From positions 1 through 64,000 of the forward strand of contig JAHLLM010000030.1 in NCBI GenBank assembly GCA_020444175.1: 64,000 nt of DNA, given 5' to 3'. Positions 1-8,668 of the stretch are shown here, piece after piece. Each line of letters begins with the position of its first letter. Positions within the stretch are counted from its first letter, which is position 1. Under the pieces are notes generated by a model, which had not been told where the DNA came from, did no database searches, and saw only the letters and a list, made by a program, of their open reading frames with translations. Source of the DNA: Desulfobulbaceae bacterium (GTDB taxonomy: Bacteria > Desulfobacterota > Desulfobulbia > Desulfobulbales > SURF-16). The translations under genes were made by a program, and so were the position numbers.

Positions 1-43
1 GGATTACCCGGCCGGATAACTTCGGAATGAGTGGCCGAATTCA

Positions 44-1712
44 TTGGAATATGCACCCTTTCAACTGAAAGAAGGTGACGACTTTCTGACCCAGATAGTA
101 CATGACTTATCGGTCAACGACATTGAGCAGGAAATTTCAGAATATTATGATTCTGCTGTTTCTGTTGCTTCAACAGTTTCCGTACAAATTGGGGATTTGG
201 TTTTAAGTGAAACTGATGACCTGCTCTACCCTTCATATGGCCCTGTTGTTTTACTGGATGAGACTAATGAAATTTTCTCAATAGATTTTTTTGTTGCAGA
301 ATTTTCGGGTGGAGAATTTGATAATATATTCTTTGAGACATTTACTGATCCTGGTCAGTTTTCTCTTGTTCAGTATAATGCTGATGGGTCTCTGGAAATT
401 ATTGCAGAGGGAAACTTCAATTTTCCTGGTATGGTTCCTCCACCCAGCACCATAGATACAAATGATACAACATCGGCTTTCGCTGCTGAAGCAATGGCCG
501 TAACTTTAGCTGAACCGCAAACTCTTGAAGCTCTCACTCCTATCGAAAGTGTAAAATATCCATTTAATGTAATAAATTTGGGTACCCTGGCCGGAGATCG
601 TGTTATGGCCGCGGACCTCAACAATCTTAACCAAGTGGTTGGCTATACTTATGAAACGTACTATGGCTTTGTTCCTAAAGCCGTTTTTTGGGAAAATGGG
701 CAATTGTCTCAAATTGATGGCGATGACCATGAAGCTTATGGGATAAATGACAATGGGCAAATAGTAGGAAGTGCACCTAATTTTTTTCCTGACGATAATA
801 GACGGGCCGTTTTGTGGTCAGCATCAGAACCAAGAATCCCTTATTATTTACCACAGGCTCCAGCCCATGAAGATTGCTATGGCTATAAAATAAATAATGA
901 TGGAGATATTATTGGTAAATTTTATAACACAAATAATCAGTCACAAAATTTGATTTGGAGCAAATTATATCCATGGGTGGATGATTATGCTGCTCCTGTC
1001 GTGATAACGGTTAATGGTGAGACTTCAACTTTTATGGCACAGGACATAAATAATCAAAAACAAGTCGTCGGTGATAATCTACCTGGTGCCTTCATGTGGG
1101 AAAATGGCAGCGGTTGGGATATTTTTACTGGTGTTCCCCAAAGCTCTGCTAAGGCTATCTAATGATAACGGAATAATTGTTGGTTCCTTTTCATTTGACC
1201 CCCTAAACACTACTGGTGCCTACTATATAAATAATGGTATTCCTTATGAGCTTCCAGGATTTACCACCTCTGGTGGTTGGAATACAGCCCATGGCGTAAA
1301 TAACTACAAAGAAATTGTTGGTAGCTCCTCAATAAGCGAAAACGAACAGCGTGCCTTTTTGTGGATACAGGACTCTGGAGCAGCTGAAGGTGAAGGGACG
1401 ATTATTAATCTTAATGATTTAATTGCGCCTTATTCCGGGTGGACATTGACACATGCTGAAAAAATAAATGATAACGGAGTAATTTTGGGGTCAGGTAAGT
1501 TTGCTTCACCAGGCATAGTTGATCGCTCGTTTGTGTTGGTTTACGATCCAAGGTTTTCTGGTGATTTAGATGGAGATAACGATGTTGACGGTGTTGATTT
1601 GGCTAATTTCGCGAGAGATTATAATGCTGTCAGTCCAAATACTGATCTTAACAATGATTGGTGGCTTAACTCGCAAGACATTGCTGAATTTGCAAATAAT
1701 TTTGGCCTTTAG
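44..1712 (+). pseudogene. HAF-repeat exoprotein with C-terminal dockerin, broken by one frameshift
   Basis: Seen: two reading frames join around 1160. Dropping one T at 1160 restores AINDNGIIVG, a canonical HAF repeat. The joined protein has about seven such repeats (for example GINDNGQIVGSA, KINNDGDIIGKF, GVNNYKEIVGSS, KINDNGVILGSG). It ends in two dockerin type I-like calcium loops, DLDGDNDVDGVDLANF and DLNNDWWLNSQDIAEF. The first 170 or so residues match no family I know. Known: HAF repeats occur in secreted proteins, and dockerins bind cohesins or calcium. Inference: a surface or secreted protein. The start is uncertain; TTG at 44 follows an in-frame stop at 17-19, so the N-terminus may also be disrupted. 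A sequencing error would equally explain the shift. Confidence 0.6.
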
Positions 1713-1830
1713 TCGTTTAATTGGAATGAAACAAGGTCGTGCAGCTTTCTTTACCTTGCCATTGCGAAGATCCTATCAGTGACAAGTTGCCCACTATTGA
1801 GGTTTTCTGCGAGCCACCAAAGTTTATATG

Positions 1831-1860
1831 AGGCAGGTAATTTTTGAAAATTGCCTGCCT
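1831..1860. terminator. Hairpin, possible terminator of the HAF-dockerin gene
   Basis: Arms at 1831-1844 and 1847-1860 pair over 14 positions with one mismatch around a minimal loop. The stem lies about 120 bases after the stop of the exoprotein. The tail is not strongly T-rich, so efficient termination is uncertain. Confidence 0.4.
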
Positions 1861-1958
1861 CTCTGCTTTGGACTTACATCTGCCAATCTCAACCGGCACG
1901 ACGCCTTTCCAGACTTAGGAGATCTACTGTTTATTTTCAGAGGAGAATTCACTTCAAG

Positions 1959-2270
1959 CTATTTTCCATAAGCCTTATCGTGTGGACCAAGCAAAACGAA
2001 CTTTATGGTTTGATCTGGCCTATCGAGGCAATCGGAACATTCGACCACCAAATCATCAGATTTCTTTCTGCATACCTCGCAAAAAAGATAGATAATGATA
2101 AAGTTTCGTTTAACGGGGCATGAATAGAAACCTTGCCAATTTCCTTTTAAAGGTTCTCCCATGGCAATAGGATTTTCTATAATCATGTCAACTTTTTTCT
2201 GAACCAGTTGTTTTATTGACGAATGCTTACGTAGGGCGACAAGAAACGCCTTTTCAAATATTGTTTCCAT
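1959..2270 (-). CDS. RelE/ParE-family toxin
   Basis: Small basic protein of 103 residues with the compact fold signature of RelE/ParE/YafQ toxins: an N-terminal helical region (FEKAFLVALRKHS), a central strand KGNWQGFYSCPVKRNFIIIY, and a C-terminal FVLLGPHDKAYGK. Known: these act as mRNA interferases or gyrase poisons neutralised by a cognate antitoxin. The ATG at 2270 overlaps the antitoxin stop by one base (TGATG), so I prefer it to the TTG one codon upstream. The central region holds four cysteines (EVCRKKSDDLVVECSDCLD plus YSCP), unusual for the family; a zinc site is possible. Which toxin subfamily this is cannot be decided by eye. Confidence 0.72.
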   Translation of the reverse strand: METIFEKAFLVALRKHSSIKQLVQKKVDMIIENPIAMGEPLKGNWQGFYSCPVKRNFIIIYLFCEVCRKKSDDLVVECSDCLDRPDQTIKFVLLGPHDKAYGK

Positions 2271-2527
2271 CAATCACCAAAAACGTCATCGTAGGAATGC
2301 CACTCCGCTGTCCCATTGCGAAGCTTGGCCTGAGCTTCCTCCATTGCAGCATGAAAAGCTGGTTCTGAAAGAATCTTTTCTATCTCTTTTCCTTCAATTT
2401 TACGCTTTAAGGTGAGCAAATACTGGGTTACAATATCGGCAACAGAGGTTCGATTTTCGGTTGCGAAAATTTTAGCAAAATCCGCAAGGTCTTGATCAAG
2501 ACTGATATTAATTCGAGTTTTCGGCAT
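2270..2527 (-). CDS. Ribbon-helix-helix-like antitoxin
   Basis: 85 residues. The N-terminus TRINISLDQDLADFAKIFA resembles an RHH/CopG-type DNA-binding strand-helix, followed by a second helix (TSVADIVTQYLLTLK). The acidic C-terminal tail (AEWHSYDDVFGD) would wrap the toxin. It precedes and overlaps the toxin gene, the usual antitoxin-first order with autoregulation by the antitoxin. A purine-rich site (GGGGAGGG) lies about 8 bases before the ATG. Inference: antitoxin of the pair, based on architecture and context. Confidence 0.7.
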   Translation of the reverse strand: MPKTRINISLDQDLADFAKIFATENRTSVADIVTQYLLTLKRKIEGKEIEKILSEPAFHAAMEEAQAKLRNGTAEWHSYDDVFGD

Positions 2528-2799
2528 GAGTTAAACCCTCCCCTTGAGTATATTTCCCATAATACGCACCACAGGAACAAAAATCAAGAGGCACGTTAAA
2601 AAAACAATGAAGAAAAAATCGATCAGTACCATATTCAAATCTTTCAGAATATATGACTGCCAGGTCGAAGCTCTTCATAAAATGCATTAAACGAAAGTAG
2701 AGGTGCCTACTATATACGAACTTGTCAATCAGCAAAAAAAAAATTAACTTTTCTCACCAACCGCCCAAACCTAGCTTGAACAAGGGACATATTCCAATG

Positions 2800-3810
2800 C
2801 TACTCTCCGCCGGCAATCATATATGACCAGTAATGCCAGGAGGAAAAAAGAATAAAAAGAACAAGCATCAGCATGGAAAAACGGATGGAAAAAAGCCGGA
2901 AAGCGGCGGCTGCCCGGGCAAGACCTTTGCGTTTCCGGCACCACCAGGCAATAACGCTTGAAAGTCCGGCAAAGGTTGCCAGCATAAGAAAGGCAAAAAT
3001 CGGATATCCAAGGAAGTTGTATTCAGGTTTAAGAATACAGAAAGGACAGTGATGATAGGGCATGGCATAGATATAGGAAGAAACGACAACCGTTATGACC
3101 ACAAGGGACAGTATAAAAAAAGCTATCCAGCAGAATCCATAAACAAGCGACAATGCCGAGGATGATAATTTGGTTTTCAACTGCCGGAAACTGAGGACAA
3201 AAAGGATGCCGGCGGCAATATAAAAAGAAAACATGAGTTTTGAACTGGACAATGCGCCGATAAGATTCCGGCCCAGCTGCTCGTCCTGACCAAAAACAAC
3301 CGCGCAGCAGGAGGTAATAATGTCCGGAGAAAGATTGATCAGGTAAAGAACCTGCAAAACTATTTCCCCAAGAAGAAAAGGAAGCAACAGCAGGAGATAG
3401 CCATATTTCAAGCGAACCAGGGGATATGTCTCGGAGCGGATATCAAGCTGGTGCAAGACAATCCAGAAACCATAAAGGAAAACACCGGCAAGTTTGACCA
3501 GCAGCAGCGGCATACCGTATTCATTGGCCAGCAGCGACCCAGTTGCGCACATGGCACCGGAAATGACCAGGGCAAACTGATCAGCAGCCATAACCAGAAG
3601 CACCAGGGAGATAATCTGGAATCCAAGCCCATATTCAACAAGAGTTGAGGAAAGCCAGATCTCGCTTTCCAGAGAAATCTGCCTGTTTGAGTCGCTGCCA
3701 TGATCCCAGTAACGCAATACACGGACAGCGGTGCGAAAGGCTGCGCCGACCAGAAAAAGGGCACAAAGACTTACGATAGTGAGGGCAACGCTCCAGATAT
3801 TAAAAAGCAT
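2800..3810 (-). CDS. Polytopic membrane protein of the NosL/ABC locus
   Basis: 336 residues with about seven or eight hydrophobic segments. Last gene of a seven-gene minus-strand operon, 11 bases after the ATPase at 3822-4508. I do not recognise the family. Two cysteine-bearing sites stand out: SCCAVVFGQ in mid-protein and HHCPFCIL about 90 residues before the C-terminus, a CxxC flanked by histidines. Inference: these could bind metal or take part in disulfide exchange on the periplasmic side, which would suit neighbours NosL and a TlpA-type thioredoxin. Confidence 0.7.
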   Translation of the reverse strand: MLFNIWSVALTIVSLCALFLVGAAFRTAVRVLRYWDHGSDSNRQISLESEIWLSSTLVEYGLGFQIISLVLLVMAADQFALVISGAMCATGSLLANEYGMPLLLVKLAGVFLYGFWIVLHQLDIRSETYPLVRLKYGYLLLLLPFLLGEIVLQVLYLINLSPDIITSCCAVVFGQDEQLGRNLIGALSSSKLMFSFYIAAGILFVLSFRQLKTKLSSSALSLVYGFCWIAFFILSLVVITVVVSSYIYAMPYHHCPFCILKPEYNFLGYPIFAFLMLATFAGLSSVIAWWCRKRKGLARAAAAFRLFSIRFSMLMLVLFILFSSWHYWSYMIAGGE

Positions 3811-3821
3811 TCTCTTTTCTT

Positions 3822-4508
3822 TTAAGGGCTTTTTGGCAAGACAAGCTGACCGTCCCGGATATCAATGATGCGGTCCACCTCTTCGTGGTCTGCCACCAAG
3901 GGATCATGGGAGGCAAGAATCACGGTTTTACCTGCTTTTTTCAATCCACAAACAATATCCATAAATTCCAGGCTGAGCCGCGTATCCAGGTGGGCGGTGG
4001 GTTCATCGGCAAGAAGAAATGGCGGATCATTTATAAGTGCCCGGGCAATGGCCACCCGTTGCAGTTCTCCTCCGGATATATTGCCTGCCGGAAAATCCTG
4101 TCGATGGGTAATCGACAGTTTTTCTAAAAGAGGTTTTGCACGTCGCACTCTTTCCTTTGGCGAAACCCCTAAAGGCAGGAGAGGCAGGGTAATATTTTCA
4201 ATAACGCTGAGCTGGGGCAGTACATTAAAGCGCTGAAAGATAAAACCTATCATTTCGCGGCGATACAGGGTCAGAAAACGATCAGGAAGACGGGAAATCT
4301 GTTTGTCGCCAACAATAGCCTTTCCACTTGTGGGCGGGAAAACGCAGCCCATAATCGATAGAAGCGTGCTTTTTCCCGAGCCGCTGGCACCACGCAGGCA
4401 GACCATAGCCCCCTGTTCAATGGAGAGCGATACGGATCGCAGGGCTTTCACCTCGCTTGCCATTCCCTGATTATATATTTTTTTTACATTTTGCAGTTCA
4501 ATCCGCAT
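3822..4508 (-). CDS. ABC transporter ATP-binding protein, LolD/MacB type
   Basis: 228 residues with Walker A GASGSGKST, Q-loop FIFQRFNVLPQLS, signature SGGELQRVAIARAL and Walker B LLADEPTAHLD. Length and motifs fit the LolD/FtsE/MacB ATPase branch that pairs with FtsX-like permeases. The permease partner is the upstream gene, 13 bases away. Inference: energises periplasmic or outer-membrane-directed work, not ordinary solute uptake, because no binding protein is present. Confidence 0.92.
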   Translation of the reverse strand: MRIELQNVKKIYNQGMASEVKALRSVSLSIEQGAMVCLRGASGSGKSTLLSIMGCVFPPTSGKAIVGDKQISRLPDRFLTLYRREMIGFIFQRFNVLPQLSVIENITLPLLPLGVSPKERVRRAKPLLEKLSITHRQDFPAGNISGGELQRVAIARALINDPPFLLADEPTAHLDTRLSLEFMDIVCGLKKAGKTVILASHDPLVADHEEVDRIIDIRDGQLVLPKSP

Positions 4509-4521
4509 AACCCCTGCCCTC

Positions 4522-5700
4522 TTAAATAACTGTATCAGCCCTGATAATGGCGCTTCGCCAGGCAGGTATTATGGTTGCCGCCAGATACGGCAGGACGGAA
4601 AAAGAAAAAAGCAGCAGAAAATCAGAAAATTGGAGAGCCGGGGTCAGAAAAAGTTCAGGCCGGAGCACTGACCAACCGAGCAGAATCGGCTGAAAAAGCG
4701 CGCCTCCTGAAGCTACGTGAATATAGGCCAGTGTCAAACCGATAACGAGTGCCAGCCCGGAAACCAAGCCGCTCTCCCAGAAGCGCAGAGCAAGAATATC
4801 CCTTGTCTCAAAGCCGAGAAACTTAAGAATGCCTATTTCACGCTTTTCCTCCTGGGAAAGCCCTGAAGCCTTATCCCAGGCCAGGATAACAAAAGAAGCC
4901 AGGGCGGAAAGCAGACATATTGAACCAAAACCGCTTCTCCAGCCAAAAACAGCCTGATAGGTCTTGCGGATCTGGGAACGGGTAAGCACCCTGGTGTCCG
5001 GCATCATTTCCGCAATTTTCCTGGCAATATTGTCAATCTCCAAGGGATTTGTCACATAAATTGCGATATCGGTAACGGCATTATCATCAAGGGCAAAGAG
5101 ATCCCGGGCATCCTCCAGACACATGAGGATTGTATCACCGCTGACCAAGTTCGTTTCCTTGCTGAAAACACCGGCAACACGAAAGGAAACCTGCGACAGA
5201 TCAGGGCGAAACAGAGAAAAGGCCCGTCTCTCGCCAAGTCCCATATTATCGCGCACAGCAGGACTCATGATAACGCCGCCCCTTTTCAGGAAGCCGGTCT
5301 CCTCCTGCCCGGTTAAGGGAAATCCGGCAGCAGCAATTTTTTCCTCCGCAAGTCCTATCACCGTGTAGTTGGCGCCATTTGTTTCGTCAAAATAATATCC
5401 CCATATACGGGGCATTGTTTCCGCAATTCCAAAAATCCCGGCAAGATGAGCAAGCCTTGCCTCGCTCATATCGACCTGACGCCCTGCGGAGAGTTTTTGC
5501 AGAGTGATATCAGGAGCAAAAGCCAGAATCTCATCAGCAGTTCCCAGAAGTGATCGCGTTAAAAGCTGAAACGAAGCCACAAGAAAAATGACCAGGGAAA
5601 AAATAACCAGAATACCGGCATTTTTCAGCTTTCGCCTCCATAGGGACGAAAGGGCATAGTCCAGAATGTTACATTGACGTTGGAACGGATTGATTTGCAT
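4522..5700 (-). CDS. FtsX-like ABC permease
   Basis: 392 residues. One N-terminal membrane segment (about 25-50), a large periplasmic domain of about 200 residues, then three C-terminal segments, the MacB/LolC/FtsX topology. EEKREIGILKFLGFETRDI is the conserved coupling region before the second segment. The ATG shares one base with the stop of the 5700-6005 gene (TAATG), so translation is probably coupled. Pairs with the ATPase downstream. Confidence 0.9.
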   Translation of the reverse strand: MQINPFQRQCNILDYALSSLWRRKLKNAGILVIFSLVIFLVASFQLLTRSLLGTADEILAFAPDITLQKLSAGRQVDMSEARLAHLAGIFGIAETMPRIWGYYFDETNGANYTVIGLAEEKIAAAGFPLTGQEETGFLKRGGVIMSPAVRDNMGLGERRAFSLFRPDLSQVSFRVAGVFSKETNLVSGDTILMCLEDARDLFALDDNAVTDIAIYVTNPLEIDNIARKIAEMMPDTRVLTRSQIRKTYQAVFGWRSGFGSICLLSALASFVILAWDKASGLSQEEKREIGILKFLGFETRDILALRFWESGLVSGLALVIGLTLAYIHVASGGALFQPILLGWSVLRPELFLTPALQFSDFLLLFSFSVLPYLAATIIPAWRSAIIRADTVI

Positions 5701-6005
5701 TAATTTGAAGAGGCAATAGCGTTCGGGGCTACAGGCAGCCAGAAGGAACCACTGGGAAAATGCTCCATGGCGCCGAGGTGATCCATAAAGGGAGCCACTG
5801 GATCAGTCACTGCCGGATGCCGTGTATAGCGGGCTTCAGTGGCAACGCAGAGATCGGTCAGCCCTAAAGCCGCAACAATCTTCTGCTGCTGCCCGGTCCG
5901 TATGGAATGGGCAGCCTCTGACGCCTTCCAGGAACAAAAAAGAAAAGAGTCAATTGCCAGCAGAGCGAGAACCAACAGAAGCAGGTACGATGATGGGCGC
6001 ATCAT
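5700..6005 (-). CDS. Small exported or membrane-anchored protein of unknown function
   Basis: 101 residues with an N-terminal hydrophobic segment (YLLLLVLALLAIDSFLFC) that could be a signal peptide or anchor. The rest is short and soluble. It sits between NosL (7 bases upstream) and the FtsX-like permease (one-base overlap), so it is part of the operon. No family recognised. Inference: an accessory periplasmic subunit of the transporter. Confidence 0.65.
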   Translation of the reverse strand: MMRPSSYLLLLVLALLAIDSFLFCSWKASEAAHSIRTGQQQKIVAALGLTDLCVATEARYTRHPAVTDPVAPFMDHLGAMEHFPSGSFWLPVAPNAIASSN

Positions 6006-6012
6006 CCATTCC

Positions 6013-6546
6013 TTACTTTGTCATATGATCCATTTTATGTTTCTTCATTTTGTGGCCCATGCGCATGGATTCAACTTTTTCCGTGCTGATATCACCAAAA
6101 CGCAAAATCTCTTTGCCCTGGTGATCCTTCTTAAAACTCTCGGCTGCTTCCTTGGACTCAAAAGGAATGAATTCATGGCCCATTGGACCATTAACGTCGC
6201 TGCCCACTACAAAATAGGCATCCCGCCCATCAATCCATTTAAGGGTATAATAGTCTTTAACCCAGACTTCTTTTACATCCGGATGACCGTGCATGCCGAA
6301 TGAAGCGGGATCAAAGTAATGCACCATCATATCTTTCACCCCGTCAAAAAACTTCACAGCACCATCACTGTATTGAAGCTGGGTTACCCAGTTCGGATAT
6401 TTGGCAACAAACATGCCGCATACGGCACAACGTTCGCCGTTGTCAATATGGTCCGTCGGTTCAGCAAGAACAGGCTGAGCGCACAGCACGATAACAGCAA
6501 ACACAAAACCAACAATACAACCATACCATGAACGATCAAATCTCAT
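6013..6546 (-). CDS. nosL: NosL-family copper-binding protein
   Basis: 177 residues with a signal peptide ending near VLAEP. The NosL core carries CAVCGMFVAKYPNW, then SDGAVKFFDGVKDMM and GRDAYFVVGSDVNGPMGHEF. Known: NosL is a Cu(I)-binding accessory protein of nitrous oxide reductase biogenesis. The C-terminus is rich in Met, His and Lys (MRMGHKMKKHKMDHM), a plausible extra copper site. No lipobox is seen and no nosZ, nosD, nosF or nosY lies in the window, so the client is unknown. Inference: copper delivery to another periplasmic enzyme. Confidence 0.9.
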   Translation of the reverse strand: MRFDRSWYGCIVGFVFAVIVLCAQPVLAEPTDHIDNGERCAVCGMFVAKYPNWVTQLQYSDGAVKFFDGVKDMMVHYFDPASFGMHGHPDVKEVWVKDYYTLKWIDGRDAYFVVGSDVNGPMGHEFIPFESKEAAESFKKDHQGKEILRFGDISTEKVESMRMGHKMKKHKMDHMTK

Positions 6547-6560
6547 TTTTTCCCTCCTGA

Positions 6561-7205
6561 TTAATGAAAATAGTTTCCAACAAGTTCATCCAATTCAGCC
6601 TTGCCGACTCCACCCAGGATCGCAGCTTTAATTTTCTGATCCGGATCGATGACAATGGTCTGTGGTACAATCTTTACCCTGTATTTTTCTGCAATTTTAC
6701 CCCCCTCGTCCAAAACGACGGGAAAAGGTATTTCCAGTTCTTTGACAAATTCGGCAACCTCAGCAGAAGATGCGCCGGTATTTAAGTAAACAACCTGCAG
6801 GCCCCTTTGTTTATACGTTTCATAATACCTGTTAAAAACAGGCGTATCAGCCCGGCAATATTTACAATCCGTACTCCAGAACCTTAAAATTACCGGAGTT
6901 CCGGCCCATTTTTTAAGCGATAAGCGCTCACCATTCATATCGGTCACGGCAAAATCAGGAGCCCTGTCACCGATTTTCAGTTTTTCAACACTGTCATCCT
7001 TGCCGCAGGCTGACAACAGAAAAAGTACACATAAAAAAACAAAAACCGTTTGTACTTCATAACGTAATCTGGACGGCCTTACATGTCTCTCCATGAGGGG
7101 ATAAATCCGCGCAAACGACTGCGGAGCGACGGGAACCTGTTGATAATAAACGGGACAATGGTCAACTTCTTTACTTCCAGGAAATTTCTCAACCTTCAAA
7201 AACAA
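6561..7205 (-). CDS. TlpA/ResA-type thioredoxin lipoprotein
   Basis: Lipobox LLSAC with Cys near residue 67, then a TlpA-like domain starting IGDRAPDFAVTDMNG with the redox site STDCKYCRAD (Cys114, Cys117) and cis-proline region VPQTIVIDPD. Known: such proteins reduce apocytochrome haem sites or copper-site cysteines. Start uncertain: TTG at 7205 or 7199 lies just after an AAGGAG, but the lipoprotein signal would fit better from ATG at 7094, which has no good ribosome site. Between an ATPase (7 bases upstream) and NosL (14 bases downstream). Confidence 0.85.
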   Translation of the reverse strand: MFLKVEKFPGSKEVDHCPVYYQQVPVAPQSFARIYPLMERHVRPSRLRYEVQTVFVFLCVLFLLSACGKDDSVEKLKIGDRAPDFAVTDMNGERLSLKKWAGTPVILRFWSTDCKYCRADTPVFNRYYETYKQRGLQVVYLNTGASSAEVAEFVKELEIPFPVVLDEGGKIAEKYRVKIVPQTIVIDPDQKIKAAILGGVGKAELDELVGNYFH

Positions 7206-7212
7206 CTCCTTT

Positions 7213-7887
7213 TCAGGCAGACTCGGTCATCTTGCCGTTTTTCATGTGCATGATCCGGGCATTTTCCTGGGTTGCCGCCAGATTACTGTTATGTGTCACA
7301 ACGACAAATGTCATGCCTTTCGCATTAAAGGTTTTAAAAACCTGCAGGATATCATTTTCTGTTTCCTCGTCCAGATCCCCTGTCGGCTCATCAGCCAGAA
7401 TAATATCCGGATTATTCATAAAGGCACGGGCGATGGCAATGCGCCGTTGCTGGCCGCCTGAGAGTTGAGCGGGGAAAGAGTTCGCCTTGTCGGCAAGTCC
7501 GACCTCATCGAGTAAAACCATGGCCTGTTCCCTGTCCGCCCGGGAGTCCGAGCCGAAATAAAGCGGCAAAAGAAGATTTTCCTTTGCCGTCAGTGTGGGA
7601 ATCAAGCTGGCGAACTGAAATATAAAACCAATGGTCTTATTTCTGACAGTGGAAAGATATTTATCCCCCTGGCTCCAGTTTCCCTTGCCGAGTATCAGCA
7701 CGTCCCCGCTATCCGGCCTGGTTAATCCTCCGACAAGGCTGAGCAGGGTCGTTTTCCCGGAACCGGAATGACCCAGGATAACAGCGAAATCACCGTTTGC
7801 AATTTCCAGATTGACATCATCAACTGCCTTAAAAACTTTATTATCCGCAATGTATGATTTTGTTAAATGCTTGCACTGTATAATCAT
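7213..7887 (-). CDS. ABC transporter ATP-binding protein, first gene of the NosL operon
   Basis: 224 residues. Walker A GHSGSGKTT, Q-loop FIFQFASLIPTLTAKEN, signature LSGGQQRRIAIARAF, Walker B ILADEPTGDLD. LolD-type. No permease adjoins it on the same strand. The nearest unpaired FtsX-like permease is at 9971-11161 in the divergent transcript, and that is probably its partner. It leads the minus-strand operon that continues through TlpA, NosL and the second ATPase-permease pair. Confidence 0.92.
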   Translation of the reverse strand: MIIQCKHLTKSYIADNKVFKAVDDVNLEIANGDFAVILGHSGSGKTTLLSLVGGLTRPDSGDVLILGKGNWSQGDKYLSTVRNKTIGFIFQFASLIPTLTAKENLLLPLYFGSDSRADREQAMVLLDEVGLADKANSFPAQLSGGQQRRIAIARAFMNNPDIILADEPTGDLDEETENDILQVFKTFNAKGMTFVVVTHNSNLAATQENARIMHMKNGKMTESA

Positions 7888-8085
7888 GATTTATCCGTAT
7901 TGTCTCCATTTACCTTGATGCACTCGCGTACGGTCAAATGTTGTTGTTATAATCACATTTTAAAATAATTTTGTCTATTTCATTTTTACATCCAATCAGC
8001 CCCAGAACGCGAAGGGCTCCTTTACTCAGGATTCGAACTTAACGTTCCTATTTTTATTATTTTTTCAGCGTATTTAGCAAAACTC

Positions 8086-8154
8086 CCCTTGACATCAGTA
8101 ACACATCGTGGTAGAGAGCATAGACGTACCACTACGTGTCACCAATGTCAAGGG
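8086..8154. promoter_or_regulatory. Long imperfect palindrome in the divergent spacer
   Basis: Arms of 28 bases at 8086-8113 and 8127-8154, with a 13-base loop, match at 23 positions. Four of the five differences become G-U pairs if the minus strand is transcribed, leaving one mismatch. Each arm contains TTGACAT, so opposed -35-like hexamers are also present. The spacer 7888-8197 otherwise shows nothing recognisable. It lies between the NosL operon (minus) and the two-CW regulator (plus). It may be a structured leader RNA of the NosL operon or an operator. Confidence 0.65.
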
Positions 8155-8197
8155 CTGCTCACCTAAAATTGAAGAATAAGGCTAATAAGACTGTTTC

Positions 8198-8581
8198 ATG
8201 GAAAAAAGTGAACTGATCCGAATTCGCAAGAAACTTGAAAAAACCCAAAAAGAATTGGCAGCCATTCTCGGCATTTCACTTCAGGCCGTTCGCAGCTATG
8301 AACAAGGGACGAGAACCATTCCGGGGCATGTTGAACGGCAGGTTATCTTTATCCTCTGTCAGAAAGATGACACTCTGTCTTCCGCACGAAGCTGCTGGGA
8401 TGTCAAAAAATGCCCGCCCGAGCAGAGAGAACACTGTCCAGCCTGGGAATTTAATTGCGGCACGCTCTGCTGGTTTATTAATGGCACCATCTGCGAATGT
8501 TCTGCCAAGGAAAACTGGCAGGATAAAATGACGGTCTGTCGAAACTGTGAGGTGTTGGCAACGATATTAAACAACGAATAA
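8198..8581 (+). CDS. XRE-like regulator with two-CW cysteine domain
   Basis: 127 residues. Residues 1-60 form an XRE-type helix-turn-helix (LEKTQKELAAILGISLQAV, then EQGTRTIP). Residues 65-125 are cysteine rich: CWDVKKC, HCPAWE, CGTLCWF, ICEC and CRNCEVL. This matches the two-CW pattern known from Desulfobacterota regulators and kinases, presumably a metal or Fe-S site. Encoded divergently from the NosL/ABC operon and 87 bases before the propeller gene. Inference: it controls both through the palindrome at 8086-8154. Confidence 0.82.
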   Translation: MEKSELIRIRKKLEKTQKELAAILGISLQAVRSYEQGTRTIPGHVERQVIFILCQKDDTLSSARSCWDVKKCPPEQREHCPAWEFNCGTLCWFINGTICECSAKENWQDKMTVCRNCEVLATILNNE

Positions 8582-8668
8582 TAAATAAAATAGTTAAAGG
8601 GAATGATTCTGTTTAACCGCGGCTGACTCTTTGTTTGCCGTTATATTAAAAATCATAGGAGGGAAACT

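Noticed and set aside
2508-2735. Minus-strand frame of 75 residues upstream of the antitoxin
   Set aside because: Overlaps the antitoxin start, has no ribosome site and unnatural composition.
6013-6546. Part of a nitrous oxide reductase (nos) cluster
   Set aside because: Apart from NosL none of the expected partners is present, and the transporters are LolD/FtsX type, not NosFY.
8015-8045. T-loop-like GTTCGAATCC on the minus strand, possible tRNA
   Set aside because: The T-stem pairs poorly and no acceptor, D or anticodon arm can be drawn around it.
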